DNA from: Paenibacillus sp. JNUCC32
GTDB taxonomy: Bacteria; Bacillota; Bacilli; Paenibacillales; Paenibacillaceae
Reading direction: 5' to 3'
Length of the DNA: 64,000 bases
Assembly: GCF_014863545.1 (NCBI RefSeq)
Contig: NZ_CP062260.1
Coordinates: 248,001 to 312,000 of the forward strand
Shown: in pieces, positions 8,873 to 17,470 of the stretch
Numbering within the stretch: position 1 is the stretch's first letter
Layout: each line of letters starts with the position of its first letter
Notes under the pieces: model-generated
Seen by the model: only the letters and a program-made list of their open reading frames with translations
Told to the model about the DNA's origin: nothing
The model's database searches: none
Position numbers and translations under genes: made by a program

Positions 8873-8925
8873 CACAAAGGCTGTTTCCAAGGGTAGCATG
8901 CACCCCCTTGGAAACAGCCTTTGTG
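8873..8925. terminator. Long perfect hairpin between convergent genes
   Basis: A 21-bp perfect stem (8873-8893 against 8905-8925) encloses an 11-nt loop. It starts CACAAAGGCTG and ends CAGCCTTTGTG. It sits between the HAD gene and the last YheC/YheD gene. There is no proper T tract on either side (plus strand continues CGTGTTTTCGG), so it may block read-through or protect 3' ends rather than act as a classic terminator. Confidence 0.65.
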
Positions 8926-8967
8926 CGTGTTTTCGGATTCTAGTATTCGATTTTCCAGGGTTCGGCC

Positions 8968-10083
8968 TTAAGCATTCTTCGCGGATTTTTTTTGACTGTA
9001 TACCCACATGGCATATTCTAAGGGCTTCACCATGGATTCGCGGTAGGCAGCCATATCGCCGATCTGCGAGAATACTTCCCTTGATGGCTTAGGATTCACC
9101 TCCAGGAGAAGAACCCTTCCGGTTTTATCCACTGCCAGATCCAGCGCAAGCTCGCACAAGCCTCCATATTGTCCGTCGAGAAATTGGGCTATGGCCACGC
9201 CGAGGGAATCGGCTTCCTCGCGAATGCTGGCGCGCTTTGCCGGATCTGCGATCCATTTGCTTAACAATTCTTCCATCATCGTCGCGCTTCCGCCGCCATG
9301 CAGGTTGGAGGTTACGCTCTTCGGCGCCCCGACGCGTCCCACGCAGCCGGTCACCTGCCATTGACCGGCTCCGTCTTTCTGCACGAGCATTCGGTAGTCA
9401 TGCACCCTTCCGTCCGGCAGCTCCAGCTGTATTCCCTCTTGGACGAGATATCGGTCTTTATTGCCCCAGCCCGATAAATATTGCGCCAAATGGCCCGATG
9501 GCATCCGTTTCGGTTTAATGATGCTCCGATTGGAATTGCGTCCCCGGATTTCATACGTGCCGGTAACGCCCGGCACCTTCGCAATCCGCAGGATTCCGCG
9601 TCCGCCCGTTCCGTTGATCGGCTTAAAATAAACGACAGGGTGAACATGGAGCATCCGGTGAATGTCACTGGTGCTCGTAACGATCCGGGTGTCCGGCAGA
9701 TGGGGCCGGAAGCGTTTTTTGGTGGACAGTATTTGATGAATCGTCCATTTGTTGCGCAGCGGCCGGTTCAGAAACAGCAAGTACCGGTAGCGGGAACGAA
9801 AGCGCAGCAGCTGTTGAAAGCGCGGGCTCTTTTGAATGCGGCAGCGGTCAAAGATCATGTCGGGAAACGACCGCCACCTCCGGCTCCATCTTTGGTGGTC
9901 AGGGTCGTATTCCATGGCGTTGATCAGCCCTTGGGCGCTGTTGACCTCGGCGGGGGTGAAGACATAGACGTCCAGCCCCATTGCCTTTCCTTCCTTGATC
10001 ATATGCTCGTAGATATGCCGTTCCTCCAGCTTTTTCCGTTCATCCAAGTAAAGCGTCATAATACCTAAGACGGGTTTCGACAC
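8968..10083 (-). CDS. YheC/YheD family ATP-grasp protein (short form, copy 5)
   Basis: A 371-residue member of the YheC/YheD endospore coat-associated family, short YheC-like form. The N-terminal domain begins with VLGIMTLYLDE. The ATP-grasp fold shows the nucleotide-binding lysine and glycine-rich loop in YFKPINGTGGRGILRI, the substrate strand HDYRMLVQKDG, and the metal-binding pair in ELALDLAVDKTGR...LLLEVNPKPS (D and ExN). GTG 10083 overlaps the upstream GNAT gene by 19 nt and has GAAGGTGAAC upstream. It is the last gene of the cluster. The reaction is unknown; ATP-grasp folds usually join a carboxylate to an amine or thiol. Confidence 0.85.
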   Translation of the reverse strand: MSKPVLGIMTLYLDERKKLEERHIYEHMIKEGKAMGLDVYVFTPAEVNSAQGLINAMEYDPDHQRWSRRWRSFPDMIFDRCRIQKSPRFQQLLRFRSRYRYLLFLNRPLRNKWTIHQILSTKKRFRPHLPDTRIVTSTSDIHRMLHVHPVVYFKPINGTGGRGILRIAKVPGVTGTYEIRGRNSNRSIIKPKRMPSGHLAQYLSGWGNKDRYLVQEGIQLELPDGRVHDYRMLVQKDGAGQWQVTGCVGRVGAPKSVTSNLHGGGSATMMEELLSKWIADPAKRASIREEADSLGVAIAQFLDGQYGGLCELALDLAVDKTGRVLLLEVNPKPSREVFSQIGDMAAYRESMVKPLEYAMWVYSQKKSAKNA

Positions 10084-10589
10084 AGAGGTTCACCTTCTTG
10101 AATAGAGTCAGCATTAAATGGTTGGTGCAGGGGCAGGCTTCCGCTCATAATGAGCGTAGGTTTTCCTGTCGGACCCTGCTCAAGAGCAATGGCCTGCATC
10201 CCTGCATGAAAGCACATTTGCAAACTTGCCGTATGATCTGCAGCCACTTTGCATCGCAGCCGCCCGAACCTGGATAATTGCGAGCGGATCAGGGAAGAAC
10301 CGATTTGCCGGTTGCGGTATAGAGGGTGTACAGCAATCATACAGGCACTTTCTCCATAATCCGCCGCAAAGCAAATCCCCACCGGTATGCGCCCGATATC
10401 GCCCCGAACCGTTGCCGCCACGATCGAAGTGCCGGGCTGCAGCAGCTCGTCGTAGGATAACGATGCCAGACGCTGATAACCTTCGCGGGTTAGACGCTTG
10501 TTGCTGTAACGCCGGAAGAACTCGCTGCATTGCTGTCTGGCATGCGGCCATTCTTCCGGGCTTGCGAGAGAGAGACATGAGATTTCCAC
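10065..10589 (-). CDS. GNAT-family N-acetyltransferase
   Basis: A 174-residue protein. The GNAT core is in ACMIAVHPLYRNRQIGSSLI, which contains the R/QxxG/A-type acetyl-CoA pyrophosphate loop, followed by a helix and a strand with an ending helix (ASLQMCFHAGMQAI) typical of the fold. GTG 10589 follows AAAGGAGGGGATCAT. It sits within the YheC/YheD cluster, 53 nt after one ATP-grasp gene and overlapping the next by 19 nt. Co-translation suggests it acts on the same product or protein. Substrate unknown. Confidence 0.78.
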   Translation of the reverse strand: MEISCLSLASPEEWPHARQQCSEFFRRYSNKRLTREGYQRLASLSYDELLQPGTSIVAATVRGDIGRIPVGICFAADYGESACMIAVHPLYRNRQIGSSLIRSQLSRFGRLRCKVAADHTASLQMCFHAGMQAIALEQGPTGKPTLIMSGSLPLHQPFNADSIQEGEPLCRNPS

Positions 10590-10642
10590 ATGATCCCCTC
10601 CTTTCCGTACATCTTTGACCGGTGCTTGAGACCGAGCAAGAT

Positions 10643-11749
10643 TTACTTTTGCTTGATCAGATAGTCGGAATATTGAAAAATCCGCTCCAGTGATTTTTTG
10701 CGGATCGCCGGTTCGTCAAATTTCATCGGTCTTGAATTCGCCTCGAAGAACCAGAGGATGCCTTCGTTATCGATTCCGAGGTCCATGGACATTTCCCCAT
10801 GGATCTGCCCGGAGCATTTCTCAATCTGCCTTGCCATATGCACGGCTGCCTTTCTAACCTCGCCCAGGATGGCATCGGAACGTTCCGGACCGAATACGAT
10901 CGGCAGCAGCTTCTCCGGGTCCTCAATCGTTCCCCCGCGGGGAACATGCGTGGTTATGCTCTTGGCCCCTGCCATGCGTGCTCCGATTCCCGTGACCGCC
11001 CAGGAACCCGAATCGTTCTTTTGCACAAGAATGCGGAGATCAAAGGAGCGGCCATGGACCTGAGCCAGCTCGATTCCCTGCTGAATAAGGTATGAGCTTC
11101 CTTTGGTTTCCTGATAAACCCGGCTCCAGAGCCTTTCCAAGGAAGCCGCTTTGTACGTGGTACTGTTTTTGTTGTTCTGAATCTGGATGCGGTAGGGGAG
11201 CGATTTGTTTTTCTGGTACCGAATCCTCATAATTCCTTGACCGGCTTTGCCATCCTCCGGTTTTAGATACAGGTAGGGCTTCCGCTTCATCATCTCATAT
11301 AAAGTCGGATACCCCTTCAAGCGCTTAGTCAGAGGAGTCCATTGCTTGGTTAACCGCGATTTGTTCAGCCAAGCGAACAGTCTCCACTTATTAAAGAAAT
11401 GTGGGTTGTAGAGGTCGATATGGGGATGCCTTTGGCATTCCTTGATTTTGCGGCGAACCCACGGCAGCGCTTCATCCTCACGGTATGGAATCCGGTTATA
11501 GATAACCTGGGGCAGAGGACATAACCTCTGCTCCCAGGAATGGTCGCTCAACAGCATATAACCTTTGACAGTATCCGTATCAAGCTTCAGATCGCGTACC
11601 GTGACCACATAGACCAGAAACCCCATATCTTTTCCTGTCTTGATGATTTCCTGAAAGTTTTGCCGGTTGCCTCTGAACATGGTTTGAGTATCGTGCATGG
11701 TCAAGATTGCTACAACCGGTCTTCCATCACTCTCCACTCGGCTGATCAC
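10643..11749 (-). CDS. YheC/YheD family ATP-grasp protein (short form, copy 4)
   Basis: A 368-residue short-form member. It has PVVAILTMHDTQ at the N-terminus, the ATP-binding loop YLKPEDGKAGQGIMRI, the strand FDLRILVQKNDSGSWAVTG and the metal site MDLGIDNEGILWFFEANSRPM. All expected ATP-grasp catalytic residues are present. The final motif reads EANSRPM where the paralogs have E(A/V)N(S/P)KPx, a Lys-to-Arg change outside the metal ligands. GTG 11749 lies 3 nt after the stop of copy 3, with its GGGGGG ribosome site inside that gene. Translational coupling is likely. Confidence 0.85.
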   Translation of the reverse strand: MISRVESDGRPVVAILTMHDTQTMFRGNRQNFQEIIKTGKDMGFLVYVVTVRDLKLDTDTVKGYMLLSDHSWEQRLCPLPQVIYNRIPYREDEALPWVRRKIKECQRHPHIDLYNPHFFNKWRLFAWLNKSRLTKQWTPLTKRLKGYPTLYEMMKRKPYLYLKPEDGKAGQGIMRIRYQKNKSLPYRIQIQNNKNSTTYKAASLERLWSRVYQETKGSSYLIQQGIELAQVHGRSFDLRILVQKNDSGSWAVTGIGARMAGAKSITTHVPRGGTIEDPEKLLPIVFGPERSDAILGEVRKAAVHMARQIEKCSGQIHGEMSMDLGIDNEGILWFFEANSRPMKFDEPAIRKKSLERIFQYSDYLIKQK

Positions 11750-11752
11750 GAA

Positions 11753-13120
11753 TCATTCCCCCCTGTGGAAGCCGCTCAGATACAAACTGTGATCAAAAAT
11801 ATGCTCGACTGATGCTCTTCCTTCCGCTTTAAGTGAAGGGTGGCTGAAAATCGATCTGCCCGGCTTCGAATTCGCTTCAAACATCCAGATTCTCTCGTTA
11901 TCGTCTATGCCGATATCGAACCCGATTTCCCCTAACAGATGCGGGTGGTGATTCTCGATCGCTTCCGACATCGCAATGGCGGCTTCCTTGGCGCGCTCCA
12001 GCACATCACGCGATCTGGTTCCAAAAGCGCGGGAGAGCGCCACTTCCGGCGTCATCAGCGAGCCGCCGTTCTTGATATGCGTGGTGACGCTGCCGCGTCC
12101 GGCTTTTTTGGCGCCGATGCCGACCACGGCCCAACGGTTTTTGCTGTTCTTATGCATATGGAACCTGAAGTCGATGGGACATCCGTCGATTTCAATGAGA
12201 CGGATTCCTTGCTGGATGACGTAGCTCTTCAGTTTGGCACCGTGCTTTGCCTGAAGCATCCGCATCAGACTGTTAAAGTTCGGGAATTTGAGCAGCGTGT
12301 TGCCGCCGTTTCCGTGATAGCGGGCATAGTATCCTTTTTTGGGAAGATAGGTTAACCGGTAGATGCCCAGGCCTAAACTTCCGGCAGAAGGCTTATAATA
12401 TACGAAATGATGGCGTTCCATCATATCCTTAATCCGCTCGGGACTAGGATTGTTGTAGGTTTCCGGCAAATATTTGCCCGCCTGCAGGTCACCGTCCAGC
12501 TGCGAGTAGACATCCGATTTATTGAAGAACGCCCAATTGAAGAATTTGATGTTGCGTTTGCCGAACCGGTCCCTCAGTTGGTTGGTAAAAGGGGAGAAGT
12601 CGGTTTTCCGGCTCGGTAGGCGGTTATAAACGACATCAGGAAGCGGAACGGTCTTGCGAATGAAGCCGCCGCCGGAACCAAGCATATAGGCATGAACGGT
12701 TTCGCGCTGCCAATTGATATCCCGTGGGGCAAAGGCATATACGAACATTTTTTTGTTGCCTTCGCGAAGCAGCTGCCTGATATATGAAGTGCGGGCTCCA
12801 AAAGGACTGGACGGATTCGGGGGGCCGTCGGACAGAACCCCGACCACCGGCCCGAGTTCAAGTTCTCCTTCCCGGGGGGAATGGATATACACAGGACCCT
12901 GTCTGGGAACGTTGACGCTGTTTCGGACTCCGCTGCTTAAATAGATGTGCTTTCCCGACCGTTCGATCGGTTTCAGGGCAGCGGACACGGTATTGGTGCC
13001 AATGCGAAGCTTTATCGATTTCTTGCTTGATAGCCCCAGGCTCTTGAGAAGCGAACCGGATAAAAAGACGACTTTTTCGGGCTGCTGCGAGAAATGAATA
13101 TTTCCGAAATTCAAACTCAT
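11753..13120 (-). CDS. YheC/YheD family ATP-grasp protein (long form, copy 3)
   Basis: A 455-residue long-form member, close to YheD in size. It carries about 95 extra N-terminal residues predicted to be beta-rich (VVFLSGSLLKSLGLS, SIKLRIG, HIYLSSGVRNSVNVP) before the common core that starts near GPVVGVLSDG. The core has YYKPSAGSLGLGIYRL, DFRFHMHKNSKNRWAVVG and FDIGIDDNERIWMFEANSKPG. In the substrate strand a Met-His pair replaces the Val-Gln of other copies (FHMHKN versus LVQKN), so specificity may differ. ATG 13120 has TTAGGAGGG upstream and overlaps copy 2's stop by 4 nt. Confidence 0.87.
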   Translation of the reverse strand: MSLNFGNIHFSQQPEKVVFLSGSLLKSLGLSSKKSIKLRIGTNTVSAALKPIERSGKHIYLSSGVRNSVNVPRQGPVYIHSPREGELELGPVVGVLSDGPPNPSSPFGARTSYIRQLLREGNKKMFVYAFAPRDINWQRETVHAYMLGSGGGFIRKTVPLPDVVYNRLPSRKTDFSPFTNQLRDRFGKRNIKFFNWAFFNKSDVYSQLDGDLQAGKYLPETYNNPSPERIKDMMERHHFVYYKPSAGSLGLGIYRLTYLPKKGYYARYHGNGGNTLLKFPNFNSLMRMLQAKHGAKLKSYVIQQGIRLIEIDGCPIDFRFHMHKNSKNRWAVVGIGAKKAGRGSVTTHIKNGGSLMTPEVALSRAFGTRSRDVLERAKEAAIAMSEAIENHHPHLLGEIGFDIGIDDNERIWMFEANSKPGRSIFSHPSLKAEGRASVEHIFDHSLYLSGFHRGE

Positions 13121-14253
13121 GTATTTACCCTCCTAAGTTGTCGAAGCAATAAATAACGGGCGTATTGAATCGGATGTTCGACGGACAGCCGGGCTGCGTG
13201 ACCATCTCCCGTTAGTGTAAATGCGCGTCGGCCAGGTTTGGAGTTGACCTCCAGGATCCAGACCCGTCCGCTGGTATCCACGCCAAAATCGATTCCCAGC
13301 TCGCCGAGCCGGCCGAATCCTTCCTCCAGCAGAGCTGGAAGCTGAGCGGACAAATCCCGGATGGTCCGCATGATCCCCGTGGCCTTTTCTTCTCCGAAAT
13401 CGGTCGTTAGATAGGGGAGGGCGGGAAATGCCGTGCCTCCGCCATGAAGGTTTGAGGTTAATCCTTGGTCGTCTCCTTGCCTAACAGCGATTCCTGTGAC
13501 GGACCATATGCCGCGATCATTCTTTTGAACCAATGACCTGATATCGTACGGGTGCCCGTTACCGTTGCGAAGCTTCAGGAAGGGCTGAATGATAAACCGG
13601 CGGCGGCCGGTAAAACTTCCCACCCATTCGTTCATCTCTTGCACGGGAATGGTATGCAGGAACATGCGGTTGCTCCGATCCCTTCCTTGCAGTCTGACAC
13701 GCTGTTGATCTGTCAACGCGAGGTACAAGGTGTGACGGCCCTGAGAGCCTCCGCTTGGCTTCATGAAGAGACGTCCGCCAAAGGCGAGCAAAGCCCGGCT
13801 GAGGGATTCGGCTCCCGTATAACTTAAGGTTGCCGGCAAATAAGGCTTGATGGCTGAGGAGCGCTTTAACAGCTGATGAACCTTCTGCTTGCCCGGCAGA
13901 CCGCGCGACCACAGCTTAACGCCAAGCTGCGACATTCGGTTCAGAAGTTCACCGGCTGCGACCGTTTCCTCGCCGCTTCGGTGCAGGCAACGGTCATAGA
14001 CGATGTCAGGAAGCGGGAAGGTGCCGGTGCTCCAGCCCTCTTCCGGATTGAAGCGATATCCTTTTATCCTGTCCGCGGCGCTGTCCGCACCTGAAGCAGG
14101 TGAGGCATCATCCGGACAAAAAACAAATACCTGCATGCCGAGTCCCTCGGACTTCAAGCTTAGCTCGCGGAGAAATTGCTTCTCGGCGAACGGTGGGAAG
14201 CCCGGTTTGCGGCATGCCATGACACCCAGGGTGCCTATTATCTTTGAGGACAT
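13117..14253 (-). CDS. YheC/YheD family ATP-grasp protein (short form, copy 2)
   Basis: A 378-residue short-form member. It has KIIGTLGVMACRKPG at the N-terminus, the ATP loop FMKPSGGSQGRHTLYL, the strand YDIRSLVQKNDRGIWSVTG and the metal site IDFGVDTSGRVWILEVNSKPG. The glycine-rich loop is atypical: GSQGRHTL replaces the G(x)G(x)GI pattern of the other copies. ATG 14253 follows AAGGAGAAC and is much better than an in-frame start at 14391, which would run into copy 1. It lies 14 nt after copy 1 and overlaps copy 3 by 4 nt. Confidence 0.85.
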   Translation of the reverse strand: MSSKIIGTLGVMACRKPGFPPFAEKQFLRELSLKSEGLGMQVFVFCPDDASPASGADSAADRIKGYRFNPEEGWSTGTFPLPDIVYDRCLHRSGEETVAAGELLNRMSQLGVKLWSRGLPGKQKVHQLLKRSSAIKPYLPATLSYTGAESLSRALLAFGGRLFMKPSGGSQGRHTLYLALTDQQRVRLQGRDRSNRMFLHTIPVQEMNEWVGSFTGRRRFIIQPFLKLRNGNGHPYDIRSLVQKNDRGIWSVTGIAVRQGDDQGLTSNLHGGGTAFPALPYLTTDFGEEKATGIMRTIRDLSAQLPALLEEGFGRLGELGIDFGVDTSGRVWILEVNSKPGRRAFTLTGDGHAARLSVEHPIQYARYLLLRQLRRVNT

Positions 14254-14267
14254 AAGGTTCTCCTTTT

Positions 14268-15662
14268 TTACAAACCCGTCAAGTATTGACAGTATTGAAC
14301 GAGTCGTACGGCAGACGGCCTTACTTTGGAGTCGGCATTCAATGGCGCATTTTCGCCTTTGGAAGGCTTGGAGTTGACCTCCAGAAGCCAAATGCGTCCC
14401 GAGGTATCAATCGCCAAGTCGATGCCCAGCTCTCCGAAGTGATAAGGAATGGCAGCCTCCAATCCATGAGCGATATCGAGCGCCGCTTGATTCATTCGGG
14501 CGGGAGCCGTTTGCTTGGAGGATAACGGAATGCTGCTCATGGCCAGCGCGTCCTTGACGGAAGATAGCGTACCGCCTCTGGCGAGATTGGAGACAAAGTG
14601 GTTTCCGCCGGCAATTCGGGCCACGACCGAGGTCACTGCCCATTTGCCGTTTTTGTCTTTATGAACAAGCGCGCGAAAATCGACGTTTCGCCGGTTGATG
14701 CGGATTAAATCCAATCCTTGCTGAATTTGATAACGCGTTTTTTTTATTTTTCCGGATAAGCTGCTGAACAGCTTTGGAAGCGAGGAGTAGGTGCTCTTCT
14801 TGGATCCTTCAAGAGATGTCGTCATCGTTTGGTAATGGCCGTTCTCTTGCCGGGATATCCGGATGATTCCCTTTCCCAGACTTCCCCGCACCGGTTTCAG
14901 GAAGACCGTCCGATACGTGGTGCACATTTTTTTGAGAGTCGGATAACCGCTGAGCAAATAGGATTCCGGCAAATATTTTTGGAGCTTCGCATCGGGTCCG
15001 AGCGCCTCGAAGACATCGGATTTATCGAGGAATTTCTCGTTAAAGATGTGGGTGCCGAATCGTGATTTTACTTCTCTCATAAAATGCTGTACGCTAGGAC
15101 TATTCTCCAGTTTGCGGGTAGACAGCCGGTTATTAATGACGTCCGGAGCTGGAACGCTGCGCTTTTTCCAACCCGCGTCATAGATAATTGCTTCAAGTGT
15201 TGACGGGTTCGAACCGATCATGTCAGGGGTGAAAAAGTACACATATGCGCCTTGTTTCTTGGCCGCGTTTACCATTTCCAAACAGAAAGCCGAAATCGAC
15301 CCGAAAGGTTTATCAGGTTCATCCGGTAAAAAGCGGCTGACCATGACACCGATGAGCGGACCGAGCTTCAGCATTTTTTCCGTTGGATAATATCTGACAT
15401 TCATCGTGGTGCGAGGAAGCAGTTCCGAACTGCTGAATATGGTGGGGCTTAGGGCCAGCGTGTTCGATTTTCCTCCTGAAGTAACGCGGATTTCCTGCTT
15501 GAAGGAGCCAAAGGCAAGCTGTATCGGTGAATCTGTCGGGATACGGAGCTGTCTTATGAGCCGGTCACCAAGCTTGATATCGTTATCCGGAAGCTGGGCT
15601 GAGCGGATTAATTGAACCGATATCTTGGATTTGGTGTTGGATTTGATCTTGGATTTGCGCAT
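14268..15662 (-). CDS. YheC/YheD family ATP-grasp protein (long form, copy 1)
   Basis: A 464-residue long form and first gene of the cluster. A basic start is followed by a beta-rich N-terminal domain (about residues 15-95: LPDNDIKLGDRLIRQLRI, NVRYYPTEKMLKLGPLIGVM). The ATP-grasp core has FLKPVRGSLGKGIIRI, VDFRALVHKDKNGKWAVTS and IDLAIDTSGRIWLLEVNSKPS. ATG 15662 has GGAAGGAG 8 nt upstream. It is divergent from yheB, as the yhe genes neighbour each other in B. subtilis. Family role: associated with the forespore or coat; its chemistry has not been established. Confidence 0.88.
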   Translation of the reverse strand: MRKSKIKSNTKSKISVQLIRSAQLPDNDIKLGDRLIRQLRIPTDSPIQLAFGSFKQEIRVTSGGKSNTLALSPTIFSSSELLPRTTMNVRYYPTEKMLKLGPLIGVMVSRFLPDEPDKPFGSISAFCLEMVNAAKKQGAYVYFFTPDMIGSNPSTLEAIIYDAGWKKRSVPAPDVINNRLSTRKLENSPSVQHFMREVKSRFGTHIFNEKFLDKSDVFEALGPDAKLQKYLPESYLLSGYPTLKKMCTTYRTVFLKPVRGSLGKGIIRISRQENGHYQTMTTSLEGSKKSTYSSLPKLFSSLSGKIKKTRYQIQQGLDLIRINRRNVDFRALVHKDKNGKWAVTSVVARIAGGNHFVSNLARGGTLSSVKDALAMSSIPLSSKQTAPARMNQAALDIAHGLEAAIPYHFGELGIDLAIDTSGRIWLLEVNSKPSKGENAPLNADSKVRPSAVRLVQYCQYLTGL

Positions 15663-15719
15663 GATGGATCTCCTTCCGACAACAACTGGATACTTAAGTG
15701 AACAGACGAAGACTTCATC

Positions 15720-15742
15720 TGATCATTGCATGTAATGCATCA
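15720..15742. promoter_or_regulatory. Quasi-palindrome in divergent yheD/yheB promoter region
   Basis: TGATCATT (15720-15727) and AATG-C-ATCA (15734-15742) form an inverted repeat around GCATGT with one bulged base. It lies midway between the divergent ATP-grasp cluster and yheB and could be an operator. On the minus strand a CATATGAT element nearby resembles a sporulation sigma -10. Both readings are tentative. Confidence 0.3.
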
Positions 15743-15798
15743 TATGAGGACATATATCCCTTGGTGATTGTACTGCTCGGGAAAAAGGAGTGCTGAAA

Positions 15799-16965
15799 AT
15801 GCAGAACTGGCTGTTTATTTTGGTGAACGTGTGCGTCGCTGCTTTTGTTGGCGGCGTAACGAACCACTTTGCGATAAAAATGCTGTTTCATCCCCGCGAA
15901 GAAAAAATCATCCTGGGCCGCCGCGTACCCTTTACCCCGGGGCTCATCCCCAAGCGCAAGGACGAGATTGCCGAGTCGCTGGGGCATGTGGTTTCGGATT
16001 ACCTGGTGACAAGCGAGGGCCTGCAGGATCTGATTCGCAGGCCGGTGTTCCGCAGCAAGATGGAGGAAAGCCTCCGGCGGAAGCTGGAGGAATGGAGCGA
16101 ATCGGAGCTGAGCTTCGGCGATTTGGCGCTGAAAGTATGGAGTCCCGAACAGTGGGAGCAGATGAAAGTCCGGGCGGAACAATTGGCGCGCGAGCTTACG
16201 GCCCGAGGTGCCGCTGCCATATGGCACGGGTATGGGCTTGAGTCGAAACCGCTGAAGGAGCTCGTTCCCGGCTGGTCGGAGGAAACGATCCAGGGCTGGA
16301 GCGCGGCCGCAGCCGATACCGTGCTGAAGGAGCTGAAGCATACGCTCTTGTCGGCAAAGGGGCAGCTCATGCTGTCGGACGTAGCTTCTTCCCTTATCGA
16401 TAAGGCGGGCGGGTTTCTCGGAACGATGGCTTCAATCTTTGTGGATGAGGATAAACTGGTACAGAAGATGACCCCTGTGCTGATCCAGCAGCTGGAGGGA
16501 GAGAAGGTCCGCAAGACCATCACGGACATCATCTCCGGAAAGCTGTCCCATTACGGGGAAATGCCGATCGGGGATATCATCGAACATGCATCGGATGAGC
16601 CGGGGCTTGCGTGGCTGACCCGGACATTGGATGACAAGCTTCCTTGGTCCACATGGATTCAGCGGATCGAGCTTCTTCGCGTTGGCGAAGCGATCGGCCC
16701 GCGCATGCCGGCTATCGAGGCAGCCCTGCCAGGAATGCTCGATAAGGGGCTGGGCTTTTTGGAGCGAAGCATCCCGGGGGCGATGAAGGCCGTTAACTTG
16801 CCGCAGCTCGTTCAGGAGCAGGTGGAGAAATTTCCGATCGAGCGGCTGGAAGAGGTCATACTGAGCGTATCCGGCCGCGAGTTCAGGGCTATTACCTGGC
16901 TCGGGGTTCTGCTGGGCGGAATCATTGGATTACTCCAATCGCTGCTGACGATACTGTGGAGATGA
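15799..16965 (+). CDS. yheB: DUF445 family protein, YheB homolog
   Basis: A 388-residue protein of the DUF445 family. It has an N-terminal membrane segment (about residues 3-22), the conserved VGGVTNHFAIKMLFHPREE and RRVPFTPGLIPKRKDEIAESLG signatures, a long helical middle and a C-terminal membrane helix (ITWLGVLLGGIIGLLQSLLTIL). Start ATG 15799 has AAAGGAG 8 nt upstream; the GTG at 15790 overlaps that site. In B. subtilis yheB lies beside yheC and yheD, and the same neighbourhood here supports the name. Function is unknown. Confidence 0.85.
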   Translation: MQNWLFILVNVCVAAFVGGVTNHFAIKMLFHPREEKIILGRRVPFTPGLIPKRKDEIAESLGHVVSDYLVTSEGLQDLIRRPVFRSKMEESLRRKLEEWSESELSFGDLALKVWSPEQWEQMKVRAEQLARELTARGAAAIWHGYGLESKPLKELVPGWSEETIQGWSAAAADTVLKELKHTLLSAKGQLMLSDVASSLIDKAGGFLGTMASIFVDEDKLVQKMTPVLIQQLEGEKVRKTITDIISGKLSHYGEMPIGDIIEHASDEPGLAWLTRTLDDKLPWSTWIQRIELLRVGEAIGPRMPAIEAALPGMLDKGLGFLERSIPGAMKAVNLPQLVQEQVEKFPIERLEEVILSVSGREFRAITWLGVLLGGIIGLLQSLLTILWR

Positions 16966-17040
16966 GATGTTAAGAGTTAAGATGTGGCAAAGCGAACGAA
17001 CAAAACGGCTTCTTAGCCGAATATAGGGGAGGAACCAAGA

Positions 17041-17388
17041 ATGAACATTTATGACAAAGCGCATGATTTGGCAAAAGCAATGAAGGAGAGCCAGGAGGTA
17101 GAAGAGATTACATCCGCGATGAAACTCGTGGATGCGGATCCGGAGAGCAGACGCATGCTGGACGATTTCCGTCAGCGTCAGATGGAGCTTCAACAGCGCA
17201 TGATGTCCGGAGACATGCCGGCCCAAGAGGAAATGGAGAAGATGGAGAAGCAGTTCGAGGTGCTGAGCCTGAACCTGAACATCCGCCGTCTGTTTGACGC
17301 CGAGCGGCGTCTGAGCGTCATTATCGAAGACGTCAACAAGATTATATCGGACAGCCTGCAGCATCTGTACGGACCGGCCCAATCCTAA
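17041..17388 (+). CDS. yheA: YlbF/YmcA family protein, YheA homolog
   Basis: A 115-residue all-helical protein with the YlbF-family pattern (MNIYDKAHDLAKAMKES, ADPESRRMLDDFRQRQMELQ, NLNIRRLFDAERRLSVIIED). Relatives YlbF and YmcA act with YaaT in RNA processing and in developmental control in Bacillus, whereas YheA's own task is not known. ATG 17041 follows GGGGAGGAACCAAGA. It is 75 nt downstream of yheB, the same pair as in B. subtilis. Confidence 0.85.
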   Translation: MNIYDKAHDLAKAMKESQEVEEITSAMKLVDADPESRRMLDDFRQRQMELQQRMMSGDMPAQEEMEKMEKQFEVLSLNLNIRRLFDAERRLSVIIEDVNKIISDSLQHLYGPAQS

Positions 17389-17470
17389 GCGGTCTCGTTT
17401 GTAACCATGGTGCGGCGGTTAACTTCGAAGACAATTCGAACAAATTTTTAAAAACTTGTCTCATAAATTG

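Noticed and set aside
14254..14391. Upstream start at 14391 for ATP-grasp copy 2
   Set aside because: It would overlap the end of copy 1 by more than 120 nt and lacks a ribosome site; ATG 14253 has AAGGAG and starts at the family position.
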